Numbered from the stretch's first letter, positions 33,009 to 44,774 are shown. The stretch is 64,000 bases of DNA from Amaurobius ferox (GCA_951213105.1 OX578138.1:97431114-97495113); one strand, 5' to 3'. Notes: generated from the sequence alone by a model not told the origin. Translations and numbers: made by a program.

Positions 33009-33311
33009 AACAGTAGCTGATGCGCCCTGTTTGACAAATTTCTCGTTTATCGAGTTTCTCTGCTTCGTACAGCAAAAGCTAATGCATGCAAAAATATACA
33101 ATTTGGTACACTTGTAGAAAACGGTTTAGGGAATAAGTTAAAATAAACAGTTTTCGATGTAAATTGTAGTTTAAGAAATATTTATTGTCAAAGTCATAAT
33201 ATTTGAGCTGCGAGTTCGCGTCCTGCATAGACTAACAACAGCAAGTCCCAGAATTTTTGCAATCAGGTACCTACATAGTTGAATTTTTGAAGGTTGGATT
33301 CCTTTTTTTTT
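33009..33311. repeat. Family G segment, copy 1
   Basis: 33035-33180 (TTTCTCTGCTTCGTACAGCA..AAAATATACAATTTGGTACA..GATGTAAATTGTAGTTT) is a diverged direct repeat of 34165-34295. The pair brackets the B2 copy at 33312-34107. No gene. Confidence 0.5.
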
Positions 33312-34107
33312 TTACTTTCCCTGCAATACATGGTAATGTATAGGGAAAGTATTGGAATCATGTCGAAAATCGCAACTCGAGTTTTCGACGGATCTACATG
33401 TTTCAAGACCTCTAGAATATGAAAAAACCATTTTTAGCGCGACGTCTGTGTGTGTGTCTGTGTGTCTGTCTGTCTGCGTGTCTGTCTGTCTGTGTGTCTG
33501 TATGCCTGTCTGTGCAGATTTTGTATCCACTCTAATTAAAAACTAATGGACTGAATTTTACAAAATTTGGTAGGTAAGTCACTTGTGTGCGAGTCTGGTG
33601 CTGATGAGTTTTGGGTACGATTCGGGATAAAAGAACCCGCATTTTTTTTAGAAATGGCCCGCAAAAGTTTTTATCCACTCTAACTGAAAAACCAATGGAC
33701 CGAATTTCACAAAATTTGGTAGAGGAGTCACTTGTGGGTAACCCTGGTGATGATTAGACTTTGGTACGATTTGGAAAAAAATAACCTGCCTTTTTTTGCA
33801 AAATGGCCAGCAAAAATCGTCAAAATCTAAACTAAAGAACTACGTATGCTCAAATATATCCATTAAATGCTTGTTTAATACGCAATTTTTAACGAACAAA
33901 AGAATAAGACCAACCCCATTACACTAAGACTAGGCGTTCTCCAGATATTTTAGTTTTTTGTATTTTCTCTACGCCACCTTTGAAAATAAGTCCAGTTACC
34001 TAATGACAAAGAAAATTGAATTAAAAGTGAAATAAATTTAATTAAAATAAAAAGAATGTGGATATAAATCTGCAGGGAAAGTCATGTGCTGCCCACATCA
34101 GAATTTT
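33312..34107 (+). repeat. Family B2 repeat, copy 4
   Basis: Complete copy with both termini, a (CTGT)/(GTGT) tract at 33448-33512, and two tandem CACAAAATTTGGTAG blocks (33558 and 33708). Confidence 0.85.
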
Positions 34108-34424
34108 AACTTTGATGTAGTTCACAAGATATTTTACTTTTTATGCACTTCTGAAATGAAATGTCCATCGATTTGCTCTGTTTCGTACCGTAAAAACTAT
34201 AGAATACAAAAATATGATATTTTGTACAGTTATAGAAAAATAATAAGGTAACACGATAAAATAAAATGTTTACCGATGTAAATTTTAGTTTGACTTGAAA
34301 TAGCTCGTAAAGCGAGCTCTGCGAGTATGAGGATAAGCCTCCCGACTCGCGAAGGGAGTTATGGACTTGGCGATGCATAGCGAGCAGAGGGCAGACCCTG
34401 TAGTTATTAAAAAAAAAAAAAAAT
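34108..34424. repeat. Family G segment, copy 2, and short dyads
   Basis: 34165-34295 matches 33035-33180. Followed by AGCTCG-TAAAG-CGAGCT, a 6-bp dyad at 34301-34317. No gene supported. Confidence 0.5.
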
Positions 34425-34498
34425 CTTATGTGGGCAGCACATGACTTTCCTTATATAATGCAATGAATTTGTTCCTTTTACAGTCAAAAACTAATGTA
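34425..34498 (-). repeat. Family B 3' tail fragment (inverted)
   Basis: TGTGGGCAGCACATGACTTT then CAATGAATTTG and TTTTACAGT; about 75 bases only, with nothing of the rest of the family. Confidence 0.7.
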
Positions 34499-34669
34499 TA
34501 AGATCCACGATCCTGTGCTTTTAACGTTGATTGTACATTTGGTGATTTTCCGGATGACAACATGTAAAACTATATCAAAGTACCCAGTTAGCTTTTATTT
34601 CGTGCAACTCTAAACAAATAATTATCAATATTGATAGCATCCTCAATAAGCGACATAGTTCATATATTA

Positions 34670-35487
34670 AAAAAATCTGATGTGGGCAACACATGACTTT
34701 CCTTATATAATGCAATGAATTTACTAATTTTACAGTTTAAAAAAATGTTATTCTTATAGTAGATACTCATATTCTTTCCAAAATACTGAATTTTCTTCAA
34801 TTAGTCGTCATTTTCATTGATTTAGCGTCATTTTTATCAATTTGGTGAGATTTTTGTTAATTTGGCAACAATTAAAAATGTCGCCAAGTTGGCGATATTC
34901 CGCCAAATTCGTCGCCAAAATATCGCCAAGCGTTATGGACGGAGAAATAAGTTATTCTTACAGCAGATAAATGACTATTGGCGTTCAAATACAAAAGTAT
35001 TACTCAAAGTATCTTTTTTCATGAATGGAACGAGCTAGATCCACGAGAATGATGTCACCAAAATTATCGCAATGTATTACATATGAAAAGTGAACATGTT
35101 TCTCAATAGGAAATATTTTTTTTTTATTTTATATAACTTTTTGATAATTTTTTGGGAAAATGTGCAATATCTCGAGAACGGTTCATGTTAGCGTTCTAAA
35201 ATTTATGTCAATCGTTTTCTAATGAAAAAGTACATAAGAAATGTCTATTTGCGTAACTTTATTAGCGGTTTTGATTCTTTGACGATTTTTTCAAAATTTC
35301 ACTCGAACATTTAGGGGGGGGGGGGGTTCTCAACATTCGATTGCGTATAAAAACAATAGGCTTCCAGTGCTTACGGATTGTGATTTTTGTACCAAATTTC
35401 GTTCGAATCGGCCCATTCGTTCGTCAGTTATCGTCTCCACAGGCTCACTGGCACACACACACATACTTTCACACACACACACACATA

Positions 35488-35547
<60 letters not shown>

Positions 35548-35673
35548 TCACTTCAAAAATGTTTGATTCGTGATCAGGGATGCTTGAAACGTGCTCTCCC
35601 GTCGAAAACTCGAATTCGAATTTTCGACCCCGTCACAATACTTTTCTTATACATTATGTATATAAGGAAAGTA
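34670..35673 (-). repeat. Family B repeat, copy 5 (inverted)
   Basis: Both termini present. G-run (plus strand) at 35314-35326 replaces the usual short G stretch; (CA)n at 35452-35542 with CATACTTTCA spacers. Confidence 0.85.
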
Positions 35674-35839
35674 ATAATAGAAGTATACGCTTTTAAGTGC
35701 GTCTTTGTATCATTTCTCATGCGTTTGTTCATCACCATATTAAATATAAAGGGATAGAAACAATATTAAAAAATATATTAAGAAAAAAATATTTGATTGT
35801 TCGCCTACCTTCTTAACAAAATTGAATTAGTTCCTTTTT

Positions 35840-35976
35840 TACTTTCCTTATATACATAATGTATAAGGAAAGTATTGTGACGGGGTCGAAAATTCGAATT
35901 CGAGTTTTCGACGGGAGAGCACGTTTCAAGCATCCCTGATCACGAATCAAGCATTTTTGAAGTGATGTCTGTGTGT

Positions 35977-36045
<69 letters not shown>

Positions 36046-36814
36046 AGTGAGTCTGTGGAGACGATAACTGACGAACGAATGGGCCGATTCGAACGAAATT
36101 TGGTACAAAAATCACAATCCGTAAACACTGGAAGCCTATTGTTTTTATACGCAATCGAATGTTCAGAATCCCCTTAAATTTTTGAGTGAAATTTTGAAAA
36201 ATTCGTCCAAAAATCAAAACCGCTAATAAAGTTACGCAAGTAGACATTTCTTATGTAATTTTTCATTAGAAAACGATTGACATAAATTTTAGAACGCTAA
36301 CATGAACCGTTCTCGAGATATTGCACATTTTTCAAAAAAATTATCAAAAAGTCGTAAAATAAAAAAAAATATTTCCTATTGAGAACCATGTTTACTTTTC
36401 ATGTGTAACACCATGCGATAAATTGGGTGACAACATTCTCGTGGATCTAGCTCGTTCCAGTCATGAAAAAAGATACTTTGAGTAATACTTTTGTATTTGA
36501 ACGCCAATAGTTATTTATCTGCTGTAAGAATAACTTATTTCTTCGTCCATAATGCTTGGCGAGATTTTGGCGACGAATTTAGCGAGATGTTGCCAACTTG
36601 GCAACTTTTTTAATTGTTGCCAAATTAACAAAAATCTCGCCAAATGGATAAAAATGACGCTAAATCAATCAAAATTACAACTAATTGAAGAAAATTCAAT
36701 ATCGTGGAAAGAATATAAGTATCTACTATAAGAATAACATTTTTTAACTGTAAAAGTAGTAAATTCATTGCATTATATAATTAAAGTCATGTGTTGCCCA
36801 CATCAGATTTTTTT
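35840..36814 (+). repeat. Family B repeat, copy 6
   Basis: First of three head-to-tail copies. Long (GT)n at 35972-36045. Both termini present. Confidence 0.88.
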
Positions 36815-37653
36815 TACTTGCCTTATATACATAATGTATAAGGAAAGTATTGTGACGGGACCGAAAATTCGAATTCGAGTTTTCGACGGGAGAGCACGTT
36901 TCAAGCATCCCTGATCACGGATCAAACATTTTTGAAGTAATATCTGTGTGTGTGTGTGTCTGTGTCAGTGAGTCTGTGGAGACGATAACTGACGAACGAA
37001 TGGACCGATTCGAACCAAATTTGGCACAAAAATCACAATCCATAAACACTGGAAGCCTATTGTTTTTATACGCAATCGAATGTTCAGAACTCCCTTAAAT
37101 TTTCGAATGAAATTTTCAAAAAATCAAAACCACTAATAAAGTTACGCAAATAGACATTTTTTATGTAATTTTTCATTAGAAAACGATTGGCATAAATTTT
37201 AGAACGATAACATGAACCGTTCTCGAGATATTGCACATTTTTAAAAAAGTTATCAAAAAGTCATATAAAAAAAAATATATTTCCTATTGAGACACATGTT
37301 CACTTTTCATATGTAATACCATACGATAAATTGAGTGACATCATTCTCGTGGATCTATCTCGTTCCATTCATGAAAAAAGATACTTTGAGTAATACGTTG
37401 GTATTTGAACGCCAATAGTCATTTGTCTGCTGTAAGAATAACTTATTTCTTCTTCCATAAGGCTTGGCGAGATTTTGGCGACGAATTTGGAGGAATGTCG
37501 CCAAATTGGCGACTTTTTGAAATGCTGGCAAATTAACGAAAATCTCGCCAAATGGATGAAAATGACTCTAAATCAATGAAAATGACGACTAATTGTCGAA
37601 AATTCAATATCTTGGAAAGAATATAAGTATCAACTATAAGAAAAACCTATTTT
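36815..37653 (+). repeat. Family B repeat, copy 7 (3' truncated)
   Basis: Starts directly after copy 6 and ends at GAAAAACCTATTTT, where copy 8 begins, so it lacks the final ~100 bases. Short (GT)n (36944-36965). Confidence 0.85.
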
Positions 37654-37790
37654 TACTTTCCTTATATACATAATGTATAAGGAAAGTATTGTGACGGGGT
37701 CGAAAATTCGAAATCGAGTTTTCGACGGGAGAGCACGTTTCAAGCATCCCTGATCACGAATCAAACATTTTTGAAGTGATGTCTGTGTGT

Positions 37791-37831
<41 letters not shown>

Positions 37832-38633
37832 TATGTGTGTGTGTGTGTGTGTGTGTGTCAGTGAGCCTGTGGAGATGAAAACTGACGAACGAATGAACCG
37901 ATTCGAACGAAATTTGGTATAAAAATCACAATCCGTAAACACTGGAAGCCTATTGTTTTTAAACTTAATCGAATGTTCAGAATCCCCCTAAATTTTCGAG
38001 TGAAGTTTTGGAAAAATCGTCAAGAAATCAAAACCGCTAATAAAGTTTCGCAAATAAACATTTCTTATGTAATTTTTCATTAGAAAACGATTGACACAAA
38101 CTGTAGGACACTAGGATTAACCGTTCTCGAGATATTGCGCATTTTTCAAATAAATTTATCAAAAAATCAAGTAAAATAAAAAAAATATTAACTCTTAAGA
38201 AACATGTTCACTTTTCATATGTAATATCATGCGATAAATTTAGTGACATCATTCTCGTAGATCTAACTCGTTCCATTCACGAGAAAAGATACTTTGAGTA
38301 ATACTTTTGTATTTGAACGCCAATTGCCATTTATCTGCTGTAAAAATAAGTTATTTCTTCGTCCATAACGCTTGGCGACATTTTGGAGACGAATTTGGCG
38401 GAATGTCGCCCACTTGGCGACTTTTTTAAATGATGCCAAATTAACGAAAATCTCGCCAAATGGATAAAAATGGCGCTACATCAATGAAAATGATGACTAA
38501 TTGAAGAACATTCAATATCTTGGAAGGAATATAAGTATCTACTATAAGAATAACATTTTTTCAACTGTAAAAGTAGTAATTTCATTGCATTATATAAGGA
38601 AAGTCATGTGCTGCCCACATCAGATTTTTTTTT
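37654..38633 (+). repeat. Family B repeat, copy 8
   Basis: Third of the head-to-tail copies, complete. (GT)n at 37782-37858 split by GAAAGTA. Confidence 0.87.
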
Positions 38634-38830
38634 CACAGTGATGCACATAAAATAATGAAAACCGAAATAAAAGAATGCTTATGGTTATAGTATGTATTTA
38701 ATAAATGCTTGTTTTATACATAATTCTTCATAACAAAACGAATAAAACCAATCCCTTTATTCCATGATAAATCGTTCTTGAGAAATTTCAGTTTATTGGA
38801 AATTTTAAAATGCTTAAAATGAGCACATTT
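38634..38830 (+). repeat. Diverged B2-like remnant
   Basis: AATAAATGCTTGTTTTATAC, AACGAATAAAACCAATCCC and CGTTCTTGAGAAATTTCAG follow the order of the B2 3' half. Confidence 0.5.
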
Positions 38831-39777
38831 CATGTAATTTAAAATAAGTACCTATTATTATGTATTGTTTGTTTTGTGCTACAAAACTAAAACTAATGTA
38901 TATTAAGAAATTCGTTGAAAAACAATTCACCTCACCAAAAAGTGATTTAGAGGCCTAAATGACGTTGCTTCCTTCTCTATCATCCAGCCAATGGCGCAAT
39001 AGCCGGGGAAACAGGATCTTTAAAGCCGGGGCCCCGCGGCCTTCGAGGGGCCCGTGAAAGGGAAGTTTAAATTGTTACAAAAACAGCAGAAATGTGCGAC
39101 CGACTAATTTATATACAGATTATGAACAATTAAAATAATTGGATAGTTGAAATTTATTTATACTGTACGATTTCATTAAATTATAATACTTTTAATTTCA
39201 TCGTCGTGTTTTAAGTAGTGCAAAAAATTGTTTATCTTCAGACAAACTTATCTGGCCCTGCCCGACGTTCGAATACGGATCGCGGGATACCGTTAAGCCT
39301 TGCCCTATATATCAAGATTTCTGAACATAATAGTATGAAGGTCGAGAATCTCTACCTTCTATCTTCATGATAATAGGCAATATGCCAGTGACGTCAAAGT
39401 CACGGGATCACGGTCCACGTGCTAATGTTGTCAGTAGAGATTCTACTATATGTACATGCTTTGATATCATCATACAAAAGTCCATTTATTATATAAAAAA
39501 CATGGTTAAATCTTAAATTTAGCATTTAGAAGACATAATGTGTCGAATTCGGTAACACTAAAGCCACTTCATGAAGCAGTACAGCTTTAAAAATATCGAA
39601 CTGTCGGCGATCGTATCAGTAGCTTCCCGAGGTTTTCTGAGGCCCCCAACTGAACTTTCATAAAGTGGCCTCGTTTGAACAATAAATGCATTAGCACTTC
39701 AAACATCCAAACATTGTGAATCCGAAATATTGATTTTCCAACAATTTAATTATACTGTTTTTATAAGTTCAAGAAAA
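38831..39777. other. Unassigned sequence with a GC-rich patch
   Basis: No gene supported. GC-rich patch GCCGGGGCCCCGCGGCCTTC at 39023-39042, and a TGACGTCA octamer at 39389-39396 followed by AAGTCAC. No repeat partner in the window. Confidence 0.4.
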
Positions 39778-40960
39778 ACAAGAAAGATCAATCATTCAAA
39801 AAGCATTGATTATGAAACACTTTCCATCTCTAATTTTATTTAAACATCTCTAAAATGCGATGCATTCAGTGGTAATATTTTTAAAATTATCACAATACTG
39901 CAATAATTATATTTGAAAATTTAAAACTTCATCGAGAAAATCGAACTTGATTCAAATGACGTCAACAAAATATAAATCGCCTGGCTCTGTGTTGAAGACC
40001 CAGGCCGTCCGACGACTTGAGCAGCTATTTGGGCGCCCGGGCCTGGCTCTCTGTGTAAAAGCAGTAAATATTTCATTCATCACAGTACTACAATAATTGA
40101 TTCTACTGAAAAACTTAAAACCATGGAGGTAAAAGTAATTTAACTCTATGCATAAAACTTCATCGAAAAAGTCTACTATAAAATCGTCTGTAAAATCAAA
40201 GAATGTTTCATTCATATCAGCTATATTGCAGACTCCAGAGCTAAATAATTTTACGTTAAAGATATGCAGCAATTCTTATACAACTCATCTTACAGCCTAA
40301 ACTGTTTACATTCTCCATAAGTGAAAATTGGGTTTCGTTGTAGAAATAATCAAAGTTTGATAATCACTTAAACTGAAATACATTGTAATTATGTTGTTTC
40401 AGATTACAGATGCACAGAAATTAAACAAAAATAAAGCGGCCTTAGGACGGATACAACACTAAATATAATTTAAAAATCACGATTTTGACAGAAGATGGAT
40501 GTCATGTTTTAGTTTGAAGATTGTCACGTGATCTCTTCATATAATGGTCACGTGATCTCTTCATATAAAGAGCGTAATTATTATTTTAATTTTTATTTAA
40601 AAAAATACTGAATATATTTTGCTGAATTTTTTTATATGTTTTATGGGATAATTTGAATATTTCCTAAAACTTTCGAAGCAATTTGTGAATTTTAAATTCG
40701 CTTAAAAAATGTTTGAAAACTCACGCCCCATAGGGTTCGATGTATATCATTTCCTCTACCCGGGTTCAATCCAAAACCAATTAGGTGATATTATTCATTT
40801 ATATTCCGATAGGTCCCACAGACCGTCTGAAGAACATACTAAAATTTCAATTTGATAAAATCATTTTTACGGCAGTTATCGTGCTAACGGACAGACAGAC
40901 AGACAGACAGACAGAATGAACAAAGTCATAAACACATTTCATCTACGTTGTAAAGTGTTT
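39778..40960 (+). repeat. Family A repeat, copy 2
   Basis: Both family termini present. A 57-bp foreign piece is inserted at ~39993-40048. CACGTGATCTCTTCATATA is duplicated in tandem (40527 and 40550), a feature shared with copy 5 but not copy 1. Confidence 0.8.
39993..40048 (-). repeat. Very short SINE-tail insertion
   Basis: TTGAAGACCCAGGCCGTCCGA resembles the minus-strand 3' end of the 5S-headed SINE (TTGAGACTCAGACCGTCCGA at 26628). GCCTGGCTCT occurs on both sides (39979 and 40042), consistent with a target duplication around a drastically 5'-truncated insertion. Confidence 0.5.
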
Positions 40961-41282
40961 AGAAAACAGATTTATTAAAATACTGACATATACATTAATA
41001 TTTAAACTTTAGGTTCTAGAATAGAATTTTGGGCCCCCGGATCAACAATATTTCGGGGCATAAAATGTTCCGGGTCGAAACTACATTGTTCCAATTTGTA
41101 ATCCGGCCCTGGTTATATAATAAAGAGCACAATATGAATTATAATATCCCAGATCCCAATATGCAAAACTACAATTCGATAAAAATGATTTAGCTAAAAC
41201 TTTGTAAAGAACACAATAAAGTGATACACAAATGCCTAATAATAAAATGTAGAATTACATAAAATACCAAGAAAACGTTGAA
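40961..41282. other. Unassigned sequence with a possible hAT end
   Basis: GTAATCCGGCCCTGG at 41095-41109 resembles the outer end of a hAT element, as at 6582; GGGCCCCCGGAT at 41030 may be related. No partner end or duplication identified. Confidence 0.35.
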
Positions 41283-42183
41283 CAATAACTGCCGTAAAAA
41301 TGAGTTTATCAAAATGAAATTTTAGTATCTTGCTGAGACGGTGTTGGGACATATGAGAATGTAAATGAATAATATCATCCAATCAGTTTTGGATTTAACC
41401 CGGGTTGAAAAAATGAAATATATAAGACCTAATTTTTCAAACATTTTTTAAGCAAAGTTAAAATTCACAAATTGCTTCGAAAATTTCAGGAAATATTCAA
41501 GTTATCCTATAAAATATATAAAAGAATTTCAGAAAAATATGTTTGGTAGTTTTTAAAATTAAAATTAAAATAATAATTACATCCATATTGCAAAGAGATC
41601 ACGTGACACACTTCAAAATAAAATATGGCATCCATCTTTTTTTTCCCAGTGAAAAAATCGTGATTTTTAAAGTTCTTTTAAATTTAAATTTAGTGTTGCA
41701 TCCGTCCAAAAACTGCTTTATTTTTGCGTATTTTCTGTGTATCTATATTCTCCGCAAACGTAATTACAATATTTTTGAATTTAAATGATCATCAAACTTT
41801 GATTATTTCTACTATGAAGACTAATTTTATTGGGTGCAGAATGTAAACAAGTGATTGTAAGATGAGTTGTATAAGAATTGCTGAATTTTTTTTCACGCAA
41901 AAGTATTTAGCTCTGGAGTCTGGAATAAAAGTGATATGAATGAAATATTTATTGCCTTTACATAGTTAGCCAGAAGATTTTTATTAGGATGACGTCATTT
42001 GAATAAAGTTCATTTTTTTCTCGATGAAGTTTTGCGTTTTCAAATATAATAAATTATTATAGTACTGTGATAATTTAAAATATATCACCGCTGAATATAT
42101 CGCATTTTAGAGATATTTAAATAAAATTGCAGTTGGGAAATGTTTCATAATCAATGCTTTATGCATGATTGATCTTTCTTGTA
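41283..42183 (-). repeat. Family A repeat, copy 3 (inverted)
   Basis: Runs from AACTGCCGTAAAAATGAG to CATGATTGATCTTTCTTGT, the complement of the family start. The (GACA)n end is missing, so the 3' end is truncated. Confidence 0.8.
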
Positions 42184-42225
42184 ATACTTTAAAACATTTT
42201 TTTTCTTTTCATTTTTATTACTTTC

Positions 42226-43030
42226 ACTCGAAATATGTAATAAATTATAAAAGATGGTTGTAAATTGTAAACGACAAAATTACGTGCCACAAAATTTATT
42301 ATTAAAATCTATATTTATTATTAAGTATCTGTACGAGCGATTTTTTTTTCTTAATTTTACTCGAAATATCATAGAAACTATAAAAGTTAAATATAAATAA
42401 GCGACAAAAATATGTATTAGGAAATTTAGTTTTTGTATCTATATTTATTTTAAAAAAAAAAAAAAACCTCTTATACTCTTCGAGTAATCGTCTTGTCAAG
42501 TTGAAAGAGATTAAACATTTTCCATTTTTCAAGTGTGCTTATATCTTAAAAACTAATAGAGCTAGCTTTGAACAATAAGCAGGACTTTGTAGCTCTTTGA
42601 AAGCCCCACAGGTGTATATAATTGGATTTTAGATCGAGTTCTATTTTTTTTTTAATTTTAGTATGTGTATCTGTTCAAACGAGGTTCTTACCCCCCACCC
42701 CCTTTCAATTTTCATACTTTGAAACTATCTAACTCGAAATAACTTTGAAACTATAAAAGATAGATATAAATAATAAGAGACAAAAATATGTATGAGGAAA
42801 TTTAGTTTCTATATCTATATTTATATTAAAAAAATATGTTATAGCTTTCAAGTAACCGTCTTGTCAAATGAAGAAGTATGAAAATTTTCTGTTTTTCAAG
42901 TTTGTAATGCTTATATTATCTTATCTAAAAATGATAGCTATAAACAATAAGCAAGAATTTGTAGCTCTTTGAAGGCCTTATAAGTGTATATAATCCAATT
43001 TTGGATAGAATTCTTTTTTCTTCGATTACA
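42226..43030 (+). repeat. ~373-bp tandem repeat
   Basis: ACTCGAAATA..AAACTATAAAAG at 42359 recurs at 42732. Both are followed in order by CAAAAATATGTAT..GGAAATTTAGTTT, CGTCTTGTCAA, CAATAAGCA and TTGTAGCTCTTTGAA. A third, internally deleted unit begins at 42226. No coding capacity seen. Confidence 0.75.
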
Positions 43031-43480
43031 AAAATTGTTTATTTTACAAAAAATTTTACAAAAAATTGAATTTTATTTTACAAAGTTATTCCCGCTAAAT
43101 TATTTTCGCTCCATCGGACTGGAACCAGCGCAAATTTTTTTTTAATAAAGATTTTATTTCTAAAATTATATTAGCACATAACCCTTACAAAATATATGCA
43201 CCCTCGTAAATAGTAAGATACAAAGTGAAAATTGTCATATTTTTATTATTAGTAATTAATAAATAGAACAGTAAGTACTCTTGTAGTATTTTATTTAAAA
43301 ACGTTAGTTCAATATAATTTATTAATTCTACTTCTTTTCATATGTGATTCGCAATTTACTCTGCTTCTGTTATTTTGTATATCTGTTATTTTGTCTGTTT
43401 CTGTTATTTTGTACCAAATATGTTAGGCCTTCCCCGATTTTTCAACATATATTTCAAAGGCTCCTCCATACAAAAAAATT
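43031..43480. other. Unassigned AT-rich sequence
   Basis: No gene seen; TCTGTTATTTTGT is repeated three times at 43364-43414. Confidence 0.35.
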
Positions 43481-43522
43481 TACGACGTCTTAGGTTGGAC
43501 TAAAGCTCCTATAGGTAGGATT

Positions 43523-43534
43523 CACGTGACGTCA
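43523..43534. promoter_or_regulatory. Composite E-box / CRE site
   Basis: CACGTGACGTCA joins a perfect E-box (CACGTG) and a perfect palindromic CRE (TGACGTCA) sharing two bases. It lies in a stretch with several CpGs, ~1 kb upstream of the THAP-like frame. Binding by USF/MYC-type and CREB/ATF-type factors is inferred from consensus only. Confidence 0.4.
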
Positions 43535-43695
43535 CAAACGAAGCGTATCCACCTAGCGGAGTTTCGTTGTACAAACAAACGATCAACGTACATTAGGTCT
43601 GTAGTAAAAGTTGCTAATTCTTCAAATATTTTAGTGTTTTTTTTTTAATAAAAAAACGTTTTATCTAAAACCCAGACGTACATCAATATACATTC

Positions 43696-43698
<3 letters not shown>

Positions 43699-43755
<57 letters not shown>
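43699..43755. repeat. (TA)n microsatellite
   Basis: About 28 uninterrupted TA units. Confidence 0.95.
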
Positions 43756-43763
<8 letters not shown>

Positions 43764-44411
43764 TATATTATATATTACAGAGAAAGCTTAAAAAAATTTG
43801 TCTAATTTTTCATTCTTGGAAGTAAATATTCTATATCAAAACATAGGTAACATATCGAAAGCCATGTCTGTCTAAGTATGATACAATCTTGAACTAATAA
43901 ATAAAATGAAACTTAAATGATTTAACAGCGCGAGTAAAATCAAATAATTTCTCACAACAATCTTTACCTCCTCCCCCCCCCCCCCAAAGCACTAAAATAC
44001 AAAATAATATGTTAAAAGACACAATATTTGTAAAAGGTTGTTCTCATATTTCTTTTAAGCATATAGAAAAAAAAATGAATTACAGTTCGCATTTATGGCA
44101 AAGAATATGTATATAAATAAAATATTAAGCATACCTCCCCTCGTGAAAAAATAACGTCATCCGGGATTCTTCATCTGTTGCGTATACCCAACCAACCACT
44201 AGTGAAATAATTTATGAATGCTTTCATTTGCTCTTGGGTAACGCTGTTAGTTGGGCACGTGAAGTAGTTAAATAAATCAAAATATCTAGCCAAAGATTCG
44301 AATTACTTTCGTAAAGGTCTTTACTTTCAATTTTAGCTCAAAATATTTGATATTCAACATGCAGCCGCGGAAACTATGTCTTCCTATGCTGTTTCATGGC
44401 GCTATTGCTGT

Positions 44412-44510
44412 TCTTTGTACAAAGCAGCCGTTGCTATGGACGGTTGCTAAGGGAGCGTGACGTAGGAGATTCCTCTCTATATATAGAGAGCTGTCGCATC
44501 CGCCATTTTA
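44412..44510 (+). promoter_or_regulatory. Candidate promoter of the THAP-like frame
   Basis: In order: CTTTGTACAAAG palindrome (44413-44424); GTTGCTATGG..GGTTGCTAAG with two RFX-like half sites (44430-44450); TGACGTAG (44458); CTCTCTATATATAGAGAG (44473-44490), an 18-bp perfect palindrome containing a TATA box; and CCGCCATTTT (44500-44509), the complement of a YY1-like AAAATGGCGG core. A start near 44510 would lie ~55 bp before the ATG. The region has several CpGs in an AT-rich window. Motif evidence only. Confidence 0.45.
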
Positions 44511-44564
44511 ATTCTATTGCGCAGTGACTCGATCCCGGGCATTGTGGTATAAATTCGCAATAAA

Positions 44565-44774
44565 ATGGGAGGATGTTCGGCAGCAAATTGCTCTAAAAAT
44601 TCCCGGAAAGGGACACGAATGTTTAGATTCCTGATTCTGAATGAATAAGAAAAAAGAAAATTGGATAAATTGTCGAAGAGATTAATTCAAGAATATCGTT
44701 TTTCGCCGCAGTCTGCGATAATGCTAAGAAAACTGACGCAGATTCTCACTCCTTGTCGCCAAGGTGACTCCTAA
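44565..44774 (+). pseudogene. THAP-domain reading frame, broken after 27 codons
   Basis: ATG at 44565 opens MGGCSAANCSKNSRKGTRMF then RF, the start of a THAP zinc finger: first cysteine pair C4 and C9 (C-x4-C) and the conserved MFRF. THAP domains bind DNA through a C2CH zinc site and occur in host regulators and in P-element transposases. A TAA at 44646-44648 ends the frame where Pro and the Trp-containing helix should follow. The same frame then continues RKLDKLSKRL..FSPQSA to a second TAA at 44772. The second zinc pair (C-x2-H) is not seen. Either a decayed gene, or exon 1 of a gene whose splice donor I could not locate. The promoter-like upstream region argues for a once-functional host gene. 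Confidence 0.55.

Noticed and set aside
39020..39060. Ends of a hAT element (GGGGCCCCGCGGCC..GGGGCCC)
   Set aside because: No matching second terminus or 8-bp duplication could be found.
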